A program made the position numbers and the translations under genes. The notes under the pieces were generated by a model. The model was not told where the DNA came from, ran no database searches, and was given only the letters and a program-made list of their open reading frames with translations. Positions 26,454-34,344 of a DNA stretch of 62,111 nucleotides are shown one piece after another. Within the stretch, counting starts at the first letter, position 1. The number at the start of each line of letters is the position of its first letter. The DNA lies in contig NZ_MIPP01000024.1 in assembly GCF_002095385.1 (NCBI RefSeq), positions 1 to 62,111 on the forward strand. Reading direction: 5' to 3'. Source of the DNA: Pantoea eucrina. Its GTDB lineage: Bacteria > Pseudomonadota > Gammaproteobacteria > Enterobacterales > Enterobacteriaceae.

Positions 26454-28766
26454 ATGAAACATATTGTCTCTGACACAGTAAAGGCGGCCGCCGGATTCTG
26501 GCCGCAGCTGTTGCCCGCGCTCGGCATCAGCATTCATGCCAGCGGCAAACATGGCGCATGCCCGGTTTGCGGCGGTAAAGATCGTTTTCGCTTTGATAAT
26601 CAGGACGGGCGCGGGACGTGGCACTGTAATCAGTGCGGAGCCGGTGACGGTTTGAATCTGGTTGAAAAGGCGCTCGACGTCAGTGCCAAAGATGCGGCAA
26701 TCAAAATCGCCGATATGCTCGGCGCGCTTCCACCAGTATCAAAAGCACCGGTGAACACTGTTGATAAAGCCGTCGCACAATCTGAGGCCGCCGCACGGGC
26801 GCAAAATTTGCTCGCCGCCGCCGTCAGCCGCACGGATAACACCTACTTATTGTCAAAAGGGCTGCACAGCACTAATGCGTTAACGCTTGGTGCCGGGCTG
26901 CGCTGTGGTGGTGTCGCTTTTGTAGCCGGTGATCTGCTTGTCCCGCTTACCGACGAAACCGGCAATACCGTCAACGTTCAGCTTATCAGCGCGGCTGGCG
27001 ACAAGCGCACCCTGCCCGGCGGACTGGTGAAAGGCGCTTATCACCTTGCGGGCAAATCTGACAGCAAAACGCTGTGGCTCACCGAGGGTTACGCAACCGG
27101 CCTGACGGTTCAGCGCCTGACCGGGCAGCCGGTTTATATTGCGCTCAGCGCGAATAATCTGCCGTCACTTGCTGCACAGCTGCGTAAAGCCAATCCAGAT
27201 GCGCTGATGCTGATTGCCGCCGATCGCGATGAAAACGGCACTGGTCAACTAAAGGCAGATGAAGCCGCGAAGGCGTGCAAAGGCAAGGCTGCTTTACCGC
27301 CAAAAACCGGCGACTGGAACGACGTCTGGCAAGCACAGGGCGACATCGCGACGCAGGCTCTACTTACCGCCTTCACTCAACCTCACAAGCCAAGCCCATT
27401 TGAGTCGGTGAGCGAGGCCGATCTCAAAGCCATGAGCGCCAGCGAAAAAGCTGAGCTGCTGGTCGATCACTACGGGCAGGCGCTGGCCGTGCCGCCTGTA
27501 GGCGAGGAAATCTGCCGCTATGATAACGGCGCTTGGCAGGTGATGCCGGTGCAGATGCTGCGCCGTGAGATCGCCGCGCTGTTTCAGAAGGTGCGCGCAC
27601 CGTTTTCAGCGGCCGGGATTGGCAGCGTGCTTGATACGCTCAAACTGATGGTGCCGCAGATGGGCGAACCGGCGCGCCGCCTGATTGGTTTTCGTAACGG
27701 GGTTTTTGATACCACGAACGGCACATTCAGCCCGCACCGCCGCGAAAACTGGCTGCGCACGGTCAACAGCGTTGACTACTCCGCACCACGTCCCGGCGAA
27801 AATCTCGCAGACCATGCCCCTAGCTTCTACCACTGGTTAACGCGGGCGGCCGCGCATAATCACGATAAGCAGGAGCGCATCCTCGCGGCGTTATTTATGG
27901 TGCTGGCAAACCGCTATGACTGGCAGATGTTCCTCGAAGTGACCGGTCCAGGCGGAAGCGGTAAAAGCGTATTAGCTTCGATCGCCACGTTGCTTGCTGG
28001 TCGTGATAACACCACGTCTGCCACCATCGATACACTGGAATCATCTAGGGAACGTGCAAGCGTGGTGGGATTCTCGCTGATTATTCTGCCCGATCAGGAG
28101 AAATGGAGCGGCGACGGCGCGGGCATTAAAGCAATTACTGGCGGCGATGCGGTAGCCATCGATCCAAAGTATCGCGATGCCTATTCAACGCATATCCCGG
28201 CTGTAATTCTGGCGGTGAACAATAATCCGATGCGATTCAGCGATCGTAGCGGCGGCGTATCGCGCCGTCGGGTGATCCTAACGTTTCCGGAAGTGATACC
28301 GGCGAAAGAGCGTGACCCGCAGCTACTCAATAAAATAAGCAACGAGCTGGCCGTGATTGTTCGTCACCTGATGCAGCGCTTCGCATCGCCAGATGAAGCC
28401 CGTGAGCTGTTGCAGGCGCAGCAGTCATCCGGAGAAGCGCTGGAGATAAAACGCCAGGCTGATCCGCTTGTCGATTTCTGTGGCTACCTGATGCCGTTGA
28501 GCACGCCGAACGGGCTGTTCATCGGTAACGCCAATATTCGCCCGATTAACCCGAAGCGCTATCTCTATCATGCGTATCTATCATTTATGGAATCGCGTGG
28601 GCATCAGCACCCACTCAGCCTCACAGCTTTCGGCCAAGCTGTACCGCAAACGCTGAAGGAGTATGAGCGCGTGTTGCTCAAGCGCCGCACGAATAACGGC
28701 ATACAAACTAATCTGACGTTGCATGAGGACAGCGAGACAGATTGGTTGCCAGCATGTGGCGTCTGA
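26454..28766 (+). CDS. P4 alpha-type primase-helicase
   Basis: In P4, alpha is primase, 3'-5' helicase and origin-binding protein at once. The start at 26454 (MKHIVSDTVKAAAGFWPQLLPALGI) follows a GGAGATCGAGC site and gives 770 residues (P4 alpha is 777). C36, C39, C58 and C61 form the primase zinc ribbon. A Toprim-like domain follows at about 205-270 (LWLTEGYATG, LIAADRDENG). The D5_N region and the superfamily 3 helicase follow, with Walker A GPGGSGKS near 498. The C-terminal domain should bind the iterons at 24423-24526. Confidence 0.95.
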   Translation: MKHIVSDTVKAAAGFWPQLLPALGISIHASGKHGACPVCGGKDRFRFDNQDGRGTWHCNQCGAGDGLNLVEKALDVSAKDAAIKIADMLGALPPVSKAPVNTVDKAVAQSEAAARAQNLLAAAVSRTDNTYLLSKGLHSTNALTLGAGLRCGGVAFVAGDLLVPLTDETGNTVNVQLISAAGDKRTLPGGLVKGAYHLAGKSDSKTLWLTEGYATGLTVQRLTGQPVYIALSANNLPSLAAQLRKANPDALMLIAADRDENGTGQLKADEAAKACKGKAALPPKTGDWNDVWQAQGDIATQALLTAFTQPHKPSPFESVSEADLKAMSASEKAELLVDHYGQALAVPPVGEEICRYDNGAWQVMPVQMLRREIAALFQKVRAPFSAAGIGSVLDTLKLMVPQMGEPARRLIGFRNGVFDTTNGTFSPHRRENWLRTVNSVDYSAPRPGENLADHAPSFYHWLTRAAAHNHDKQERILAALFMVLANRYDWQMFLEVTGPGGSGKSVLASIATLLAGRDNTTSATIDTLESSRERASVVGFSLIILPDQEKWSGDGAGIKAITGGDAVAIDPKYRDAYSTHIPAVILAVNNNPMRFSDRSGGVSRRRVILTFPEVIPAKERDPQLLNKISNELAVIVRHLMQRFASPDEARELLQAQQSSGEALEIKRQADPLVDFCGYLMPLSTPNGLFIGNANIRPINPKRYLYHAYLSFMESRGHQHPLSLTAFGQAVPQTLKEYERVLLKRRTNNGIQTNLTLHEDSETDWLPACGV

Positions 28767-28781
28767 TAACATAATCCCACG

Positions 28782-28806
28782 TAAACCGGCTTAGGCCGGT
28801 TTTTAT
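28782..28806 (+). terminator. Terminator after the alpha gene
   Basis: AACCGGC, loop TTAG and GCCGGTT followed by TTTAT form a rho-independent terminator 16 bases beyond the alpha stop. Confidence 0.8.
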
Positions 28807-28862
28807 ATATTTGATGCAATTATTAATGTCAGCCAAGGTCCGCTAAGAGCGAAAAGCGGACA

Positions 28863-29399
28863 TTATGTCCGCGTCTCATTACGATTGATCATTGGGCCGA
28901 TGCTAAGTTCATAAACCACGCAGGGTGTGTCGTAATGCCGTTCTATAGCTTTGTAAATCATCCCTAGCCGCTGCATTACTTTCTGAGAGGGAATATTTTC
29001 AGGATCGGCAACAGCCACTAAATACGTTGCACCTGTCTGCACCGCTGCAAATTCAACAATTGCTTTAGCCGCTTCTGTTGCATAGCCTTTGCCATTGTGT
29101 TGCGGCACGAGTCGCCAGCCGATCTCTAAAGGCGCACCCTCAACGTTTGCCAAATGCTGAAGGCACGCTGCGCCAACGATAATCTCAGAAGCCTTTTCTT
29201 TAATAGCCCACCACGAATACCCGTAACTCTCCCAACGCGACTGAACACGCCTTATACTTTCCCAGGTCTCTTCGGGTGTTTTAACAATCCCTTTGTTGAT
29301 ATAACGCATCACGCTGGGATCGTTATCCATCATCCTCAAACCCTCGTAGTGTGAGTCATTAAAGGGTTCTAGCATCAAACGTGCAGTTTCTAAATCCAT
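28863..29399 (-). CDS. GNAT-family N-acetyltransferase (RimJ/RimL-like)
   Basis: The 178-residue protein begins MDLETARLMLEPFNDSHYEGL and carries the GNAT acetyl-CoA-binding motif A (LEIGWRLVPQHNGKGYATEAAKAIVEFA, with Q/H-x-GKG-Y/A) and motif B (IPSQKVMQRLGM). Relatives acetylate N-termini, antibiotics or small molecules; the substrate cannot be told from sequence. It lies after the alpha terminator on the opposite strand, in cargo that is not part of the P4 backbone. Confidence 0.85.
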   Translation of the reverse strand: MDLETARLMLEPFNDSHYEGLRMMDNDPSVMRYINKGIVKTPEETWESIRRVQSRWESYGYSWWAIKEKASEIIVGAACLQHLANVEGAPLEIGWRLVPQHNGKGYATEAAKAIVEFAAVQTGATYLVAVADPENIPSQKVMQRLGMIYKAIERHYDTPCVVYELSIGPMINRNETRT

Positions 29400-30127
29400 C
29401 TGACGTTCCTTTTCTACGTTGAGGGGGATTGCATGATGCTCTCTTTACTACTCAATCTATCATGCTGCGAGCAATGTCAGCTACTGGCACAAAGCGGACT
29501 GATTGAAAGAACGATGTCCGCTATGAGCGATAAGCGGACGTCAAAATCATGGCGACAGGGAAGTCCTACCGTATTAAACTTAATAATCCCTGATCGCACC
29601 GCCTGAAAAGTCCTCAACACGTTTCCGCGCCCCTAAGGCCATTTCCGGCATCTTACCTTTACAGAGCCCTGAAAAATGTCCCTGATGATTCCTGGATATT
29701 TGCATGGTTATGCAGTAAAGCTATTCTCCACGAGTTAGTGCATGCAGATGTTGAAAACGTCCGATCCTGACACAAAGCGGGCTTAAGGCAGGCTAGTGTC
29801 TGCTATGCGTAAAAAGTGAACTTCACTGTTGGTGACTGGCTACTATGCTTGCACATTCGTAACTCACAGCCGGGCGCAGTGCCTGTTATTCTCATATCGC
29901 TTGGCGCAAACAGGGAGGTCGGGCATTTTTATCTCCGGGACGGCATGGGCATGGGCATCGGCGGGCAGGGTAATTTCAAGGGGGTTTCTGCAGTTTCTGA
30001 AGGTGCATTGCTCCGGCCTGGGTATTGACAGTCACACCAGTCGGGGGGGCAGCGCTTATCCCGGTAAACGATCGGCACTACGTGGTGCAGTTTGACTCCA
30101 TAAACACGGCCATACAGACAGAAAGCT
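29400..30127. other. Cargo gap with repeats and no convincing gene
   Basis: Contains two copies of the CACAAAGCGGAC-type repeat pair (about 29486-29535 and 29769-29817). From about 29920 two overlapping plus-strand frames look partly coding (VGHFYLRDGMGMGIGGQGN and then VGGAALIPVNDRHYVVQFD) but do not join into one protein, which suggests a decayed gene. Confidence 0.4.
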
Positions 30128-30358
30128 GTGAAATGGATGCGCACTAATTTTATTACACTCATGGTACAGGTCATAGATGCAGTGCAGGCCAACAACACGC
30201 TGGTGGAATTCAGCAAAAGCCGGGACAAAGCCGACGCGAAGGAGCAAGATAACGGCAACGTGATGAACGGGTCAGCGCCCAACGGCGACGTTACGGCCAG
30301 CTGGACACATGAAGCGCTGGTGGAGTTTGCCCGGTATGTTGTCAGGCCGGAAAGTTAA
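30128..30358 (+). CDS. Hypothetical protein, possibly the end of a decayed gene
   Basis: A 76-codon frame whose best part is MVQVIDAVQANNTLVEFSKS to HEALVEFARYVVRPES. No family recognised. The preceding frame ends just upstream in a different register, so this may be the 3' part of a frameshifted gene rather than a complete one. No clear ribosome site. Confidence 0.3.
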   Translation: MKWMRTNFITLMVQVIDAVQANNTLVEFSKSRDKADAKEQDNGNVMNGSAPNGDVTASWTHEALVEFARYVVRPES

Positions 30359-30371
30359 TTTCCGGAAAAAC

Positions 30372-30412
30372 TAAAAAGGCCGCACACAAATTCACAGGGG
30401 AGTGTGCGGCTT
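30372..30412 (-). terminator. Terminator of the small zinc-protein gene
   Basis: GCCGCACAC (30379-30387) and GTGTGCGGC (30402-30410) form a nine-pair stem; on the minus strand it is followed by CTTTTTAG. It lies about 80 bases after the stop of the gene at 30493-30801. Confidence 0.75.
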
Positions 30413-30492
30413 GATGAAACCAGTCATCTAAAGCAGATATAAAAACTGAAGGAAAATATATCTGCGCTCCGGGATGATTAATGTCCCTGCCT

Positions 30493-30801
30493 TTAACTCT
30501 TATCCAGATGCTTCACCGGTCTGAATATCAATTTTTCAGCAGGTTTTTTGGGTTTCTTCGGGGTATTAAGTACCAGGTATTCATTCTGCACTTCTGTTTC
30601 GTCCGGCTTAGTAATACAGAATGGACAAACCTTAACACCCGAAAAGTGTATTCCGGCTACGGTCAGCGCCTGATTCAGCGTATAGCAGCTGCCAATAAAG
30701 GTGCGCTCCTCAATGGACGGCAGCTGCGGGCAATCTATACGGTGCAGGAGCAACCCGGACGGGAAATGGTCGCTGACATAAAACTTCATAGCCTTGTACA
30801 T
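30493..30801 (-). CDS. Small putative zinc-binding protein, function unknown
   Basis: The 102-residue protein has the pattern HRIDCPQLP-x5-RTFIGSCYTLNQALTVAGIHFSGVKVCPFC, i.e. H, C, and a C-x2-C pair. The arrangement is like Ada-type or nuclease-associated zinc folds in which a small residue track of C/H and a terminal CxxC bind one metal. A lysine/proline-rich tail follows (TPKKPKKPAEK). AGGA lies seven bases before the ATG and a good terminator follows, so it is probably a real single-gene unit. Function not recognised. Confidence 0.6.
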   Translation of the reverse strand: MYKAMKFYVSDHFPSGLLLHRIDCPQLPSIEERTFIGSCYTLNQALTVAGIHFSGVKVCPFCITKPDETEVQNEYLVLNTPKKPKKPAEKLIFRPVKHLDKS

Positions 30802-31338
30802 GCTTCATCCTCTTGCTGCGTGCATAAAACTTCCATGTTGAACATGAAACTTTCAGCGTAAATTTACGCGTGAAAGCTTTCGCAAAAGCTATGTGATGTT
30901 TATTTAACTCCGTCAACACATTAACTTATTTGCGTTAACTGAAAATAGCATCATCAATTAAATTTAAAAAAGCATTTTTTCCAGGCTAAATTAAATGTCA
31001 ACCCTAAACCTGGAAGGGTTAAAATGTCTCTTTTAATGGTGCATAATCTATAAGTGTATGATATTTACCGCTTCGGTTTCTATCACTGACCAGAAGGAAC
31101 CGGAATCATTAGGAAAACACCTGTTTAAAAAAACCAGGTATTTGTTGAGTGAATTTTTTTCATGTAGCAGCGCCGGCTTGCACCATCATTATTTCTGAAT
31201 AAAAAACATGATTATGCTCAGAATATTTGCCGCTTTGCTTTTTTAATACAGCAGTGATAATTCACTCCGGCAATAATATGTAAGCAAAACAGTTGTGTGG
31301 TCAGACCATTTGATTAGAAAAACTTGTGACTCAAGAGG
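30802..31338. other. AT-rich gap, nothing recognised
   Basis: Low GC content, several short T and A tracts, no frame with family support on either strand. It should contain the promoter of the gene at 30493-30801. Confidence 0.5.
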
Positions 31339-31545
31339 TCAGCCTGAGCGCGCGATGATCTGCGAGTCAGTTGAAAGCATATCTTCAGGCGATGAGTAGC
31401 AGAAGACCAGTTCTCCGGTGTCATTTATGAAAACATACTTCATATCGGGATCTACATCCGTCCGTTTGAAAACGTGGCAAGCCGATGGCCCCACTTTTAT
31501 CAGTGGCAAACAATATCGACATTCTGGATGATAGTTAACATGGCA
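31339..31545 (-). pseudogene. Remnant of a cysteine-containing protein
   Basis: A 68-codon open stretch without a start codon reads HPECRYCLPLIKVGPSACHV then FKRTDVDPDMKYVFINDTG and ELVFCYSSPEDML to a stop. The regular composition and CxxC suggest a real protein that has lost its start; an upstream piece may lie in another frame around 31546-31600. Family not recognised. Confidence 0.35.
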
Positions 31546-31600
31546 TCAGCAAAAGTGTGTGTCTCAGGGAGCAAAAGGGATACCAGGCATGGTGTGCTTT

Positions 31601-31723
31601 CTATGCTTCAAGAAGTGTCACGATGAGTGGTTCTAATCTCCGGGTGGTGACGTTGACGAGGCTGTAACCATCTTTGCACAAGAAAACCAACTTACCCGAA
31701 GGTAGCTCCAATAGCGCAATCAT
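31601..31723 (-). CDS. 40-residue ORF, unknown, possibly a fragment
   Basis: Starts MIALLELPSGKLVFLCKDGY and ends RRLEPLIVTLLEA. It looks protein-like but has no recognised family. It may be the N-terminal neighbour of the decayed frame at 31339-31545. Confidence 0.25.
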   Translation of the reverse strand: MIALLELPSGKLVFLCKDGYSLVNVTTRRLEPLIVTLLEA

Positions 31724-32119
31724 AGACAAGGCCGGAATAATCAGGACGAGCTAGCAACAAAAGCACTGTGTGCCAGCCCTCATGCTTTTATCAGGGTTCC
31801 AACTCTTCTACTTTTTTGCAGCTGCGCACGCCCTGGACCTACCATGTTGAGCTATCCAGCATGTTCAATGCGAAATTATCCACTGGTCATTAGATCCACG
31901 CATGGCTCAAGAAGTTACTTACGCAAATTACAGCTTTTCTATTATTACTGAACAGAGACAACCGCCAGCATTGCTGCCACTTTGAATATATTCTTTGGCA
32001 TCACCATCGACTCATTTAAAGAGGGAGGGCATGCAGCACAAAGCGAACTGTGCCATGTTCAATCTCTATTGAGTTAGGAGATGTGATTATGGTTTTCCCA
32101 TATGAGCGATGAACGAACG
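31724..32119. other. Cargo gap, nothing recognised
   Basis: No frame with support on either strand. A CACAAAGCGAAC copy of the dispersed repeat lies near 32037 and the partner TATGAGCGATGAACGAAC just before the immunity gene end (about 32100-32117). Confidence 0.45.
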
Positions 32120-32392
32120 TTATTCGTTTTTTTGTTGTTCGTAATCCAGCAAGTATTTATCTAACGGATAAGCAGTGCCGAAAGAGTGAATTTCTCCATT
32201 ATCTTTATCAATCATCAACGGTGCATTTCCCGCCAACTGAGTAGAAAAATCACCCGTTTCCAGATACTCTTTCGATTGATAACAATAGAACCTGCCTTCT
32301 GAAAATCGACCATGAAGTGTAATGACAACTGGAGTGTCAAAGCCTTTAAGGTAATCCAAAGCTTTTTCCATCGCATTTTGATGAGTAATCAT
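32120..32392 (-). CDS. Imm35/YrhB-type immunity protein
   Basis: I start at 32392 (MITHQNAMEKALDYLKGFDTP), giving 90 residues; the frame extends further but without similarity. The pattern GRFYCYQSKEYLETGDFSTQLAGNAPLMIDKDNGEIHSFGTAYPLDKYLLDYEQ fits the YrhB/Immunity protein 35 family, which neutralises polymorphic toxins, often deamidases or peptidases. No intact toxin gene is adjacent; the decayed frames at 29900-31723 could be what is left of one. It is the last gene before the right boundary. Confidence 0.7.
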   Translation of the reverse strand: MITHQNAMEKALDYLKGFDTPVVITLHGRFSEGRFYCYQSKEYLETGDFSTQLAGNAPLMIDKDNGEIHSFGTAYPLDKYLLDYEQQKNE

Positions 32393-32762
32393 TATTCCAT
32401 TCTCAATCAATAACGTTATGTGAACTAGCCGGTTTGACCAGATCCCGACAAACCAACATAGCACTATGTATGCAACTTCCGCTTCTGGCACAAAGCGGAC
32501 CATTGACAACAGCAGCGCCTAATAACTTCACATTACGCATAGTGGCTCAGGTCGCTTTTTGTCATCTTGGCGAAGGTGATCACCAAAAGTGCACACTAGT
32601 GTGCATCCCGCCTCAAACCATTCACTACCTAACAAATTGAAATTTATACATAAAAAACAAAAGTGAATAGTGTGAACACTTTTCTATAAAATCATTTCAA
32701 TTGAATCTAGCGCCGGGCATTCGTTATGCTTGCCGTGCTGCTCCGGGGTATGAGATCCAATA
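32393..32762. other. Right-end non-coding region of the satellite
   Basis: Holds a CACAAAGCGGAC repeat copy (about 32489-32502), the palindrome at 32590-32605, and one iteron-like GTGAACAC (about 32674). No gene seen. Confidence 0.5.
32590..32605. repeat. Perfect 16-base palindrome
   Basis: TGCACACTAGTGTGCA is its own complement. It is operator-like and lies about 160 bases inside the right boundary. Confidence 0.6.
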
Positions 32763-32785
32763 ATTGGTACACGTTTAGGTACACG
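32763..32785 (+). repeat. Right copy of 23-base direct repeat
   Basis: Identical to 20489-20511, with the same two GGTACAC units. It marks the right end of the satellite or its right integrase arm site. Confidence 0.8.
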
Positions 32786-33193
32786 GCACAAAGTTGAATT
32801 AGATAAAAAAATAATAAATACAATAGGTTGCGATATTTATTCAGATTTCGCCAGCGCAGTAGACCCGAAAGCCCCTACAACATAATCCCCGCAGCCTTTT
32901 GCACCTGCTGCTTACCAACCCAGGCTTACCGTACAGCTCTTTCACCTTCTTCCCTAACTCACTTCCCCCATATAACTCCCCCACCCATCCAAACAATAAA
33001 TCACCCTAAAAACCTGCATTCGCCATTTCAACCCCCGCCCCTGAGCAGTAATACCCTGCGACTGTTTTCACAGTTAACCTAACCCCTCACGGCGTTTTCA
33101 TTCACTTACAGTTTTATCCTGGAGCGCAACGTTGCTCAGTGTGCCACTCTTAACTACGCTCATATCACCAAATACGTTAAATGAGGGACTATG
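32786..33193. other. Chromosomal gap right of the satellite
   Basis: AT-rich at first, then C-rich and poor in G on the plus strand (about 32930-33090). The only long frame (32828-33082) is a low-complexity proline/serine/leucine translation and is not accepted. The ribosome site GAGGG for the next gene is at 33183. Confidence 0.5.
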
Positions 33194-33550
33194 ATGAAAA
33201 AGACCATTATTGCTGTATCTGCTTTCCTGCTGGCTTCTTCCGCGTTTGCGGCTACCACACACGCAACTGATGATACGGTCGCTAACGCTCAGGCTGGCGC
33301 TAACACCGCGAAAGAGAAACTGCATCAGGCGCAGCATCAGGGCGAAGAGCAGCGTCTTAAAGCGAAGCACGCGGCGCAAGGCGAAAGCGACAGCATGACC
33401 AGCAAAGCCAGCGAAGGCACCCAGAAAACCTGGAACAAGACCAAAGAAGGGACTGAGAAAGGCTGGGATGCGACCAAAGAAGGCGCACAGAAAGGCTGGA
33501 ACAAAACCAAAGAAGGTGCCAGCGATCTGAAACAGAAAGTCAGCGAGTAA
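33194..33550 (+). CDS. Secreted LEA-like repeat protein
   Basis: The 118-residue protein has a signal peptide (KKTIIAVSAFLLASSAFA, cleavage before ATTH). It is otherwise hydrophilic, lysine- and alanine-rich and cysteine-free. Three 11-residue units stand in a row: KTWNKTKEGTE, KGWDATKEGAQ and KGWNKTKEGAS. Eleven-residue amphipathic repeats of this type are the hallmark of group 3 LEA (LEA_4) desiccation proteins. It should act in the periplasm; protection against drying or salt is inferred. The second ATG has the better ribosome-site spacing. A terminator follows. Confidence 0.8.
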   Translation: MKKTIIAVSAFLLASSAFAATTHATDDTVANAQAGANTAKEKLHQAQHQGEEQRLKAKHAAQGESDSMTSKASEGTQKTWNKTKEGTEKGWDATKEGAQKGWNKTKEGASDLKQKVSE

Positions 33551-33565
33551 GCTGCACTGCTGTGA

Positions 33566-33596
33566 TAAAAAGGCCGCCCTGCGGCCTTTTTATTTT
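33566..33596 (+). terminator. Terminator after the LEA-like gene
   Basis: AAAAAGGCCGC, loop CCT and GCGGCCTTTTTATTTT form a clear rho-independent terminator. Confidence 0.85.
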
Positions 33597-33670
33597 CCGC
33601 TGCCGCATTTTGCATCCGGCGCCGTAACTCCCTACACTATTCCCACTCTCTGCAAGCTTAACGGTTACTT

Positions 33671-34330
33671 ATGTCTGAAACCTTCACACGTCAGCCGCTG
33701 CCGCTGCCCGGCGGACACAATAAAGTGCTGCTGCACTCATGCTGTGCGCCCTGCTCCGGCGAAGTGATGGAAGCGATGCTCGCCTCCGGCATCGACTACA
33801 CCATTTTCTTCTACAATCCGAATATTCATCCGCTGAAAGAGTATGAGCTGCGCAAAGAGGAGAATATCCGCTTTGCTGAGCAGTTTGGCGTGCCGTTTGT
33901 GGATGCTGACTACGACAAAGATAACTGGTTTGAGCGCGCGCGCGGCATGGAGTGGGAGCCGGAGCGCGGCGTACGCTGCACCATGTGTTTCGATATGCGC
34001 TTTGAGCGCACCGCGCTTTACGCGCACGAGCACGGCTTTCCGGTGATCACCAGTTCGCTAGGGATTTCACGCTGGAAAGATATGAAGCAGATCAACGACT
34101 GCGGCGTGCGGGCGGCGGCGCACTATCCGGATATGCTCTACTGGGAGTTTAACTGGCGTAAAGGCGGCGGCTCGTCGCGCATGATTGAGATCAGCAAGCG
34201 CGAGCGCTTCTATCAGCAGGAGTATTGCGGCTGCATCTATTCACTGCGCGATACCAACCGTCACCGCGTGGCCGGCGGCCGCGAACGCATTGAGATCGGG
34301 GTGCAGTATTACGCGCCTGACGACGCGTAA
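33671..34330 (+). CDS. queH: Epoxyqueuosine reductase QueH
   Basis: QueH (DUF208) performs the last step of queuosine synthesis in tRNA, reducing epoxyqueuosine, and replaces the unrelated QueG in many bacteria. The 219-residue protein shows the family motifs [11 protein letters not shown] near the N-terminus, [25 protein letters not shown] and a late cysteine motif [11 protein letters not shown]; the cysteines are thought to hold an iron-sulfur cluster and metal. It stands alone between a terminator and the convergent SDR gene. Confidence 0.9.
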   Translation: MSETFTRQPLPLPGGHNKVLLHSCCAPCSGEVMEAMLASGIDYTIFFYNPNIHPLKEYELRKEENIRFAEQFGVPFVDADYDKDNWFERARGMEWEPERGVRCTMCFDMRFERTALYAHEHGFPVITSSLGISRWKDMKQINDCGVRAAAHYPDMLYWEFNWRKGGGSSRMIEISKRERFYQQEYCGCIYSLRDTNRHRVAGGRERIEIGVQYYAPDDA

Positions 34331-34344
34331 TACGGCTCAGAACC

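Larger units (their letters stand above)
20489..32785. mobile_element. P4-like phage satellite integrated beside ssrA
   Basis: A 23-base perfect direct repeat (20489-20511 and 32763-32785) encloses about 12.3 kb holding the P4 gene set in P4 prophage order: integrase, cargo slot, cos-like site, delta, sid, iteron origin, AlpA/Vis, immunity region, small P4 genes and alpha primase-helicase. An additional 4 kb of cargo follows alpha. psu, cII, gop and beta were not recognised. The repeats could be att cores or integrase arm sites; no copy of the ssrA 3' end was found at the right side, so the exact crossover points are uncertain. Confidence 0.85.

Noticed and set aside
29816..30095. Two overlapping plus-strand frames of 70 and 88 codons
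   Set aside because: They overlap in different registers without ribosome sites or family similarity; described only as a possible decayed gene.
32828..33082. 84-codon plus-strand frame right of the satellite
   Set aside because: Low-complexity proline/serine/leucine translation of a C-rich stretch without ribosome site.
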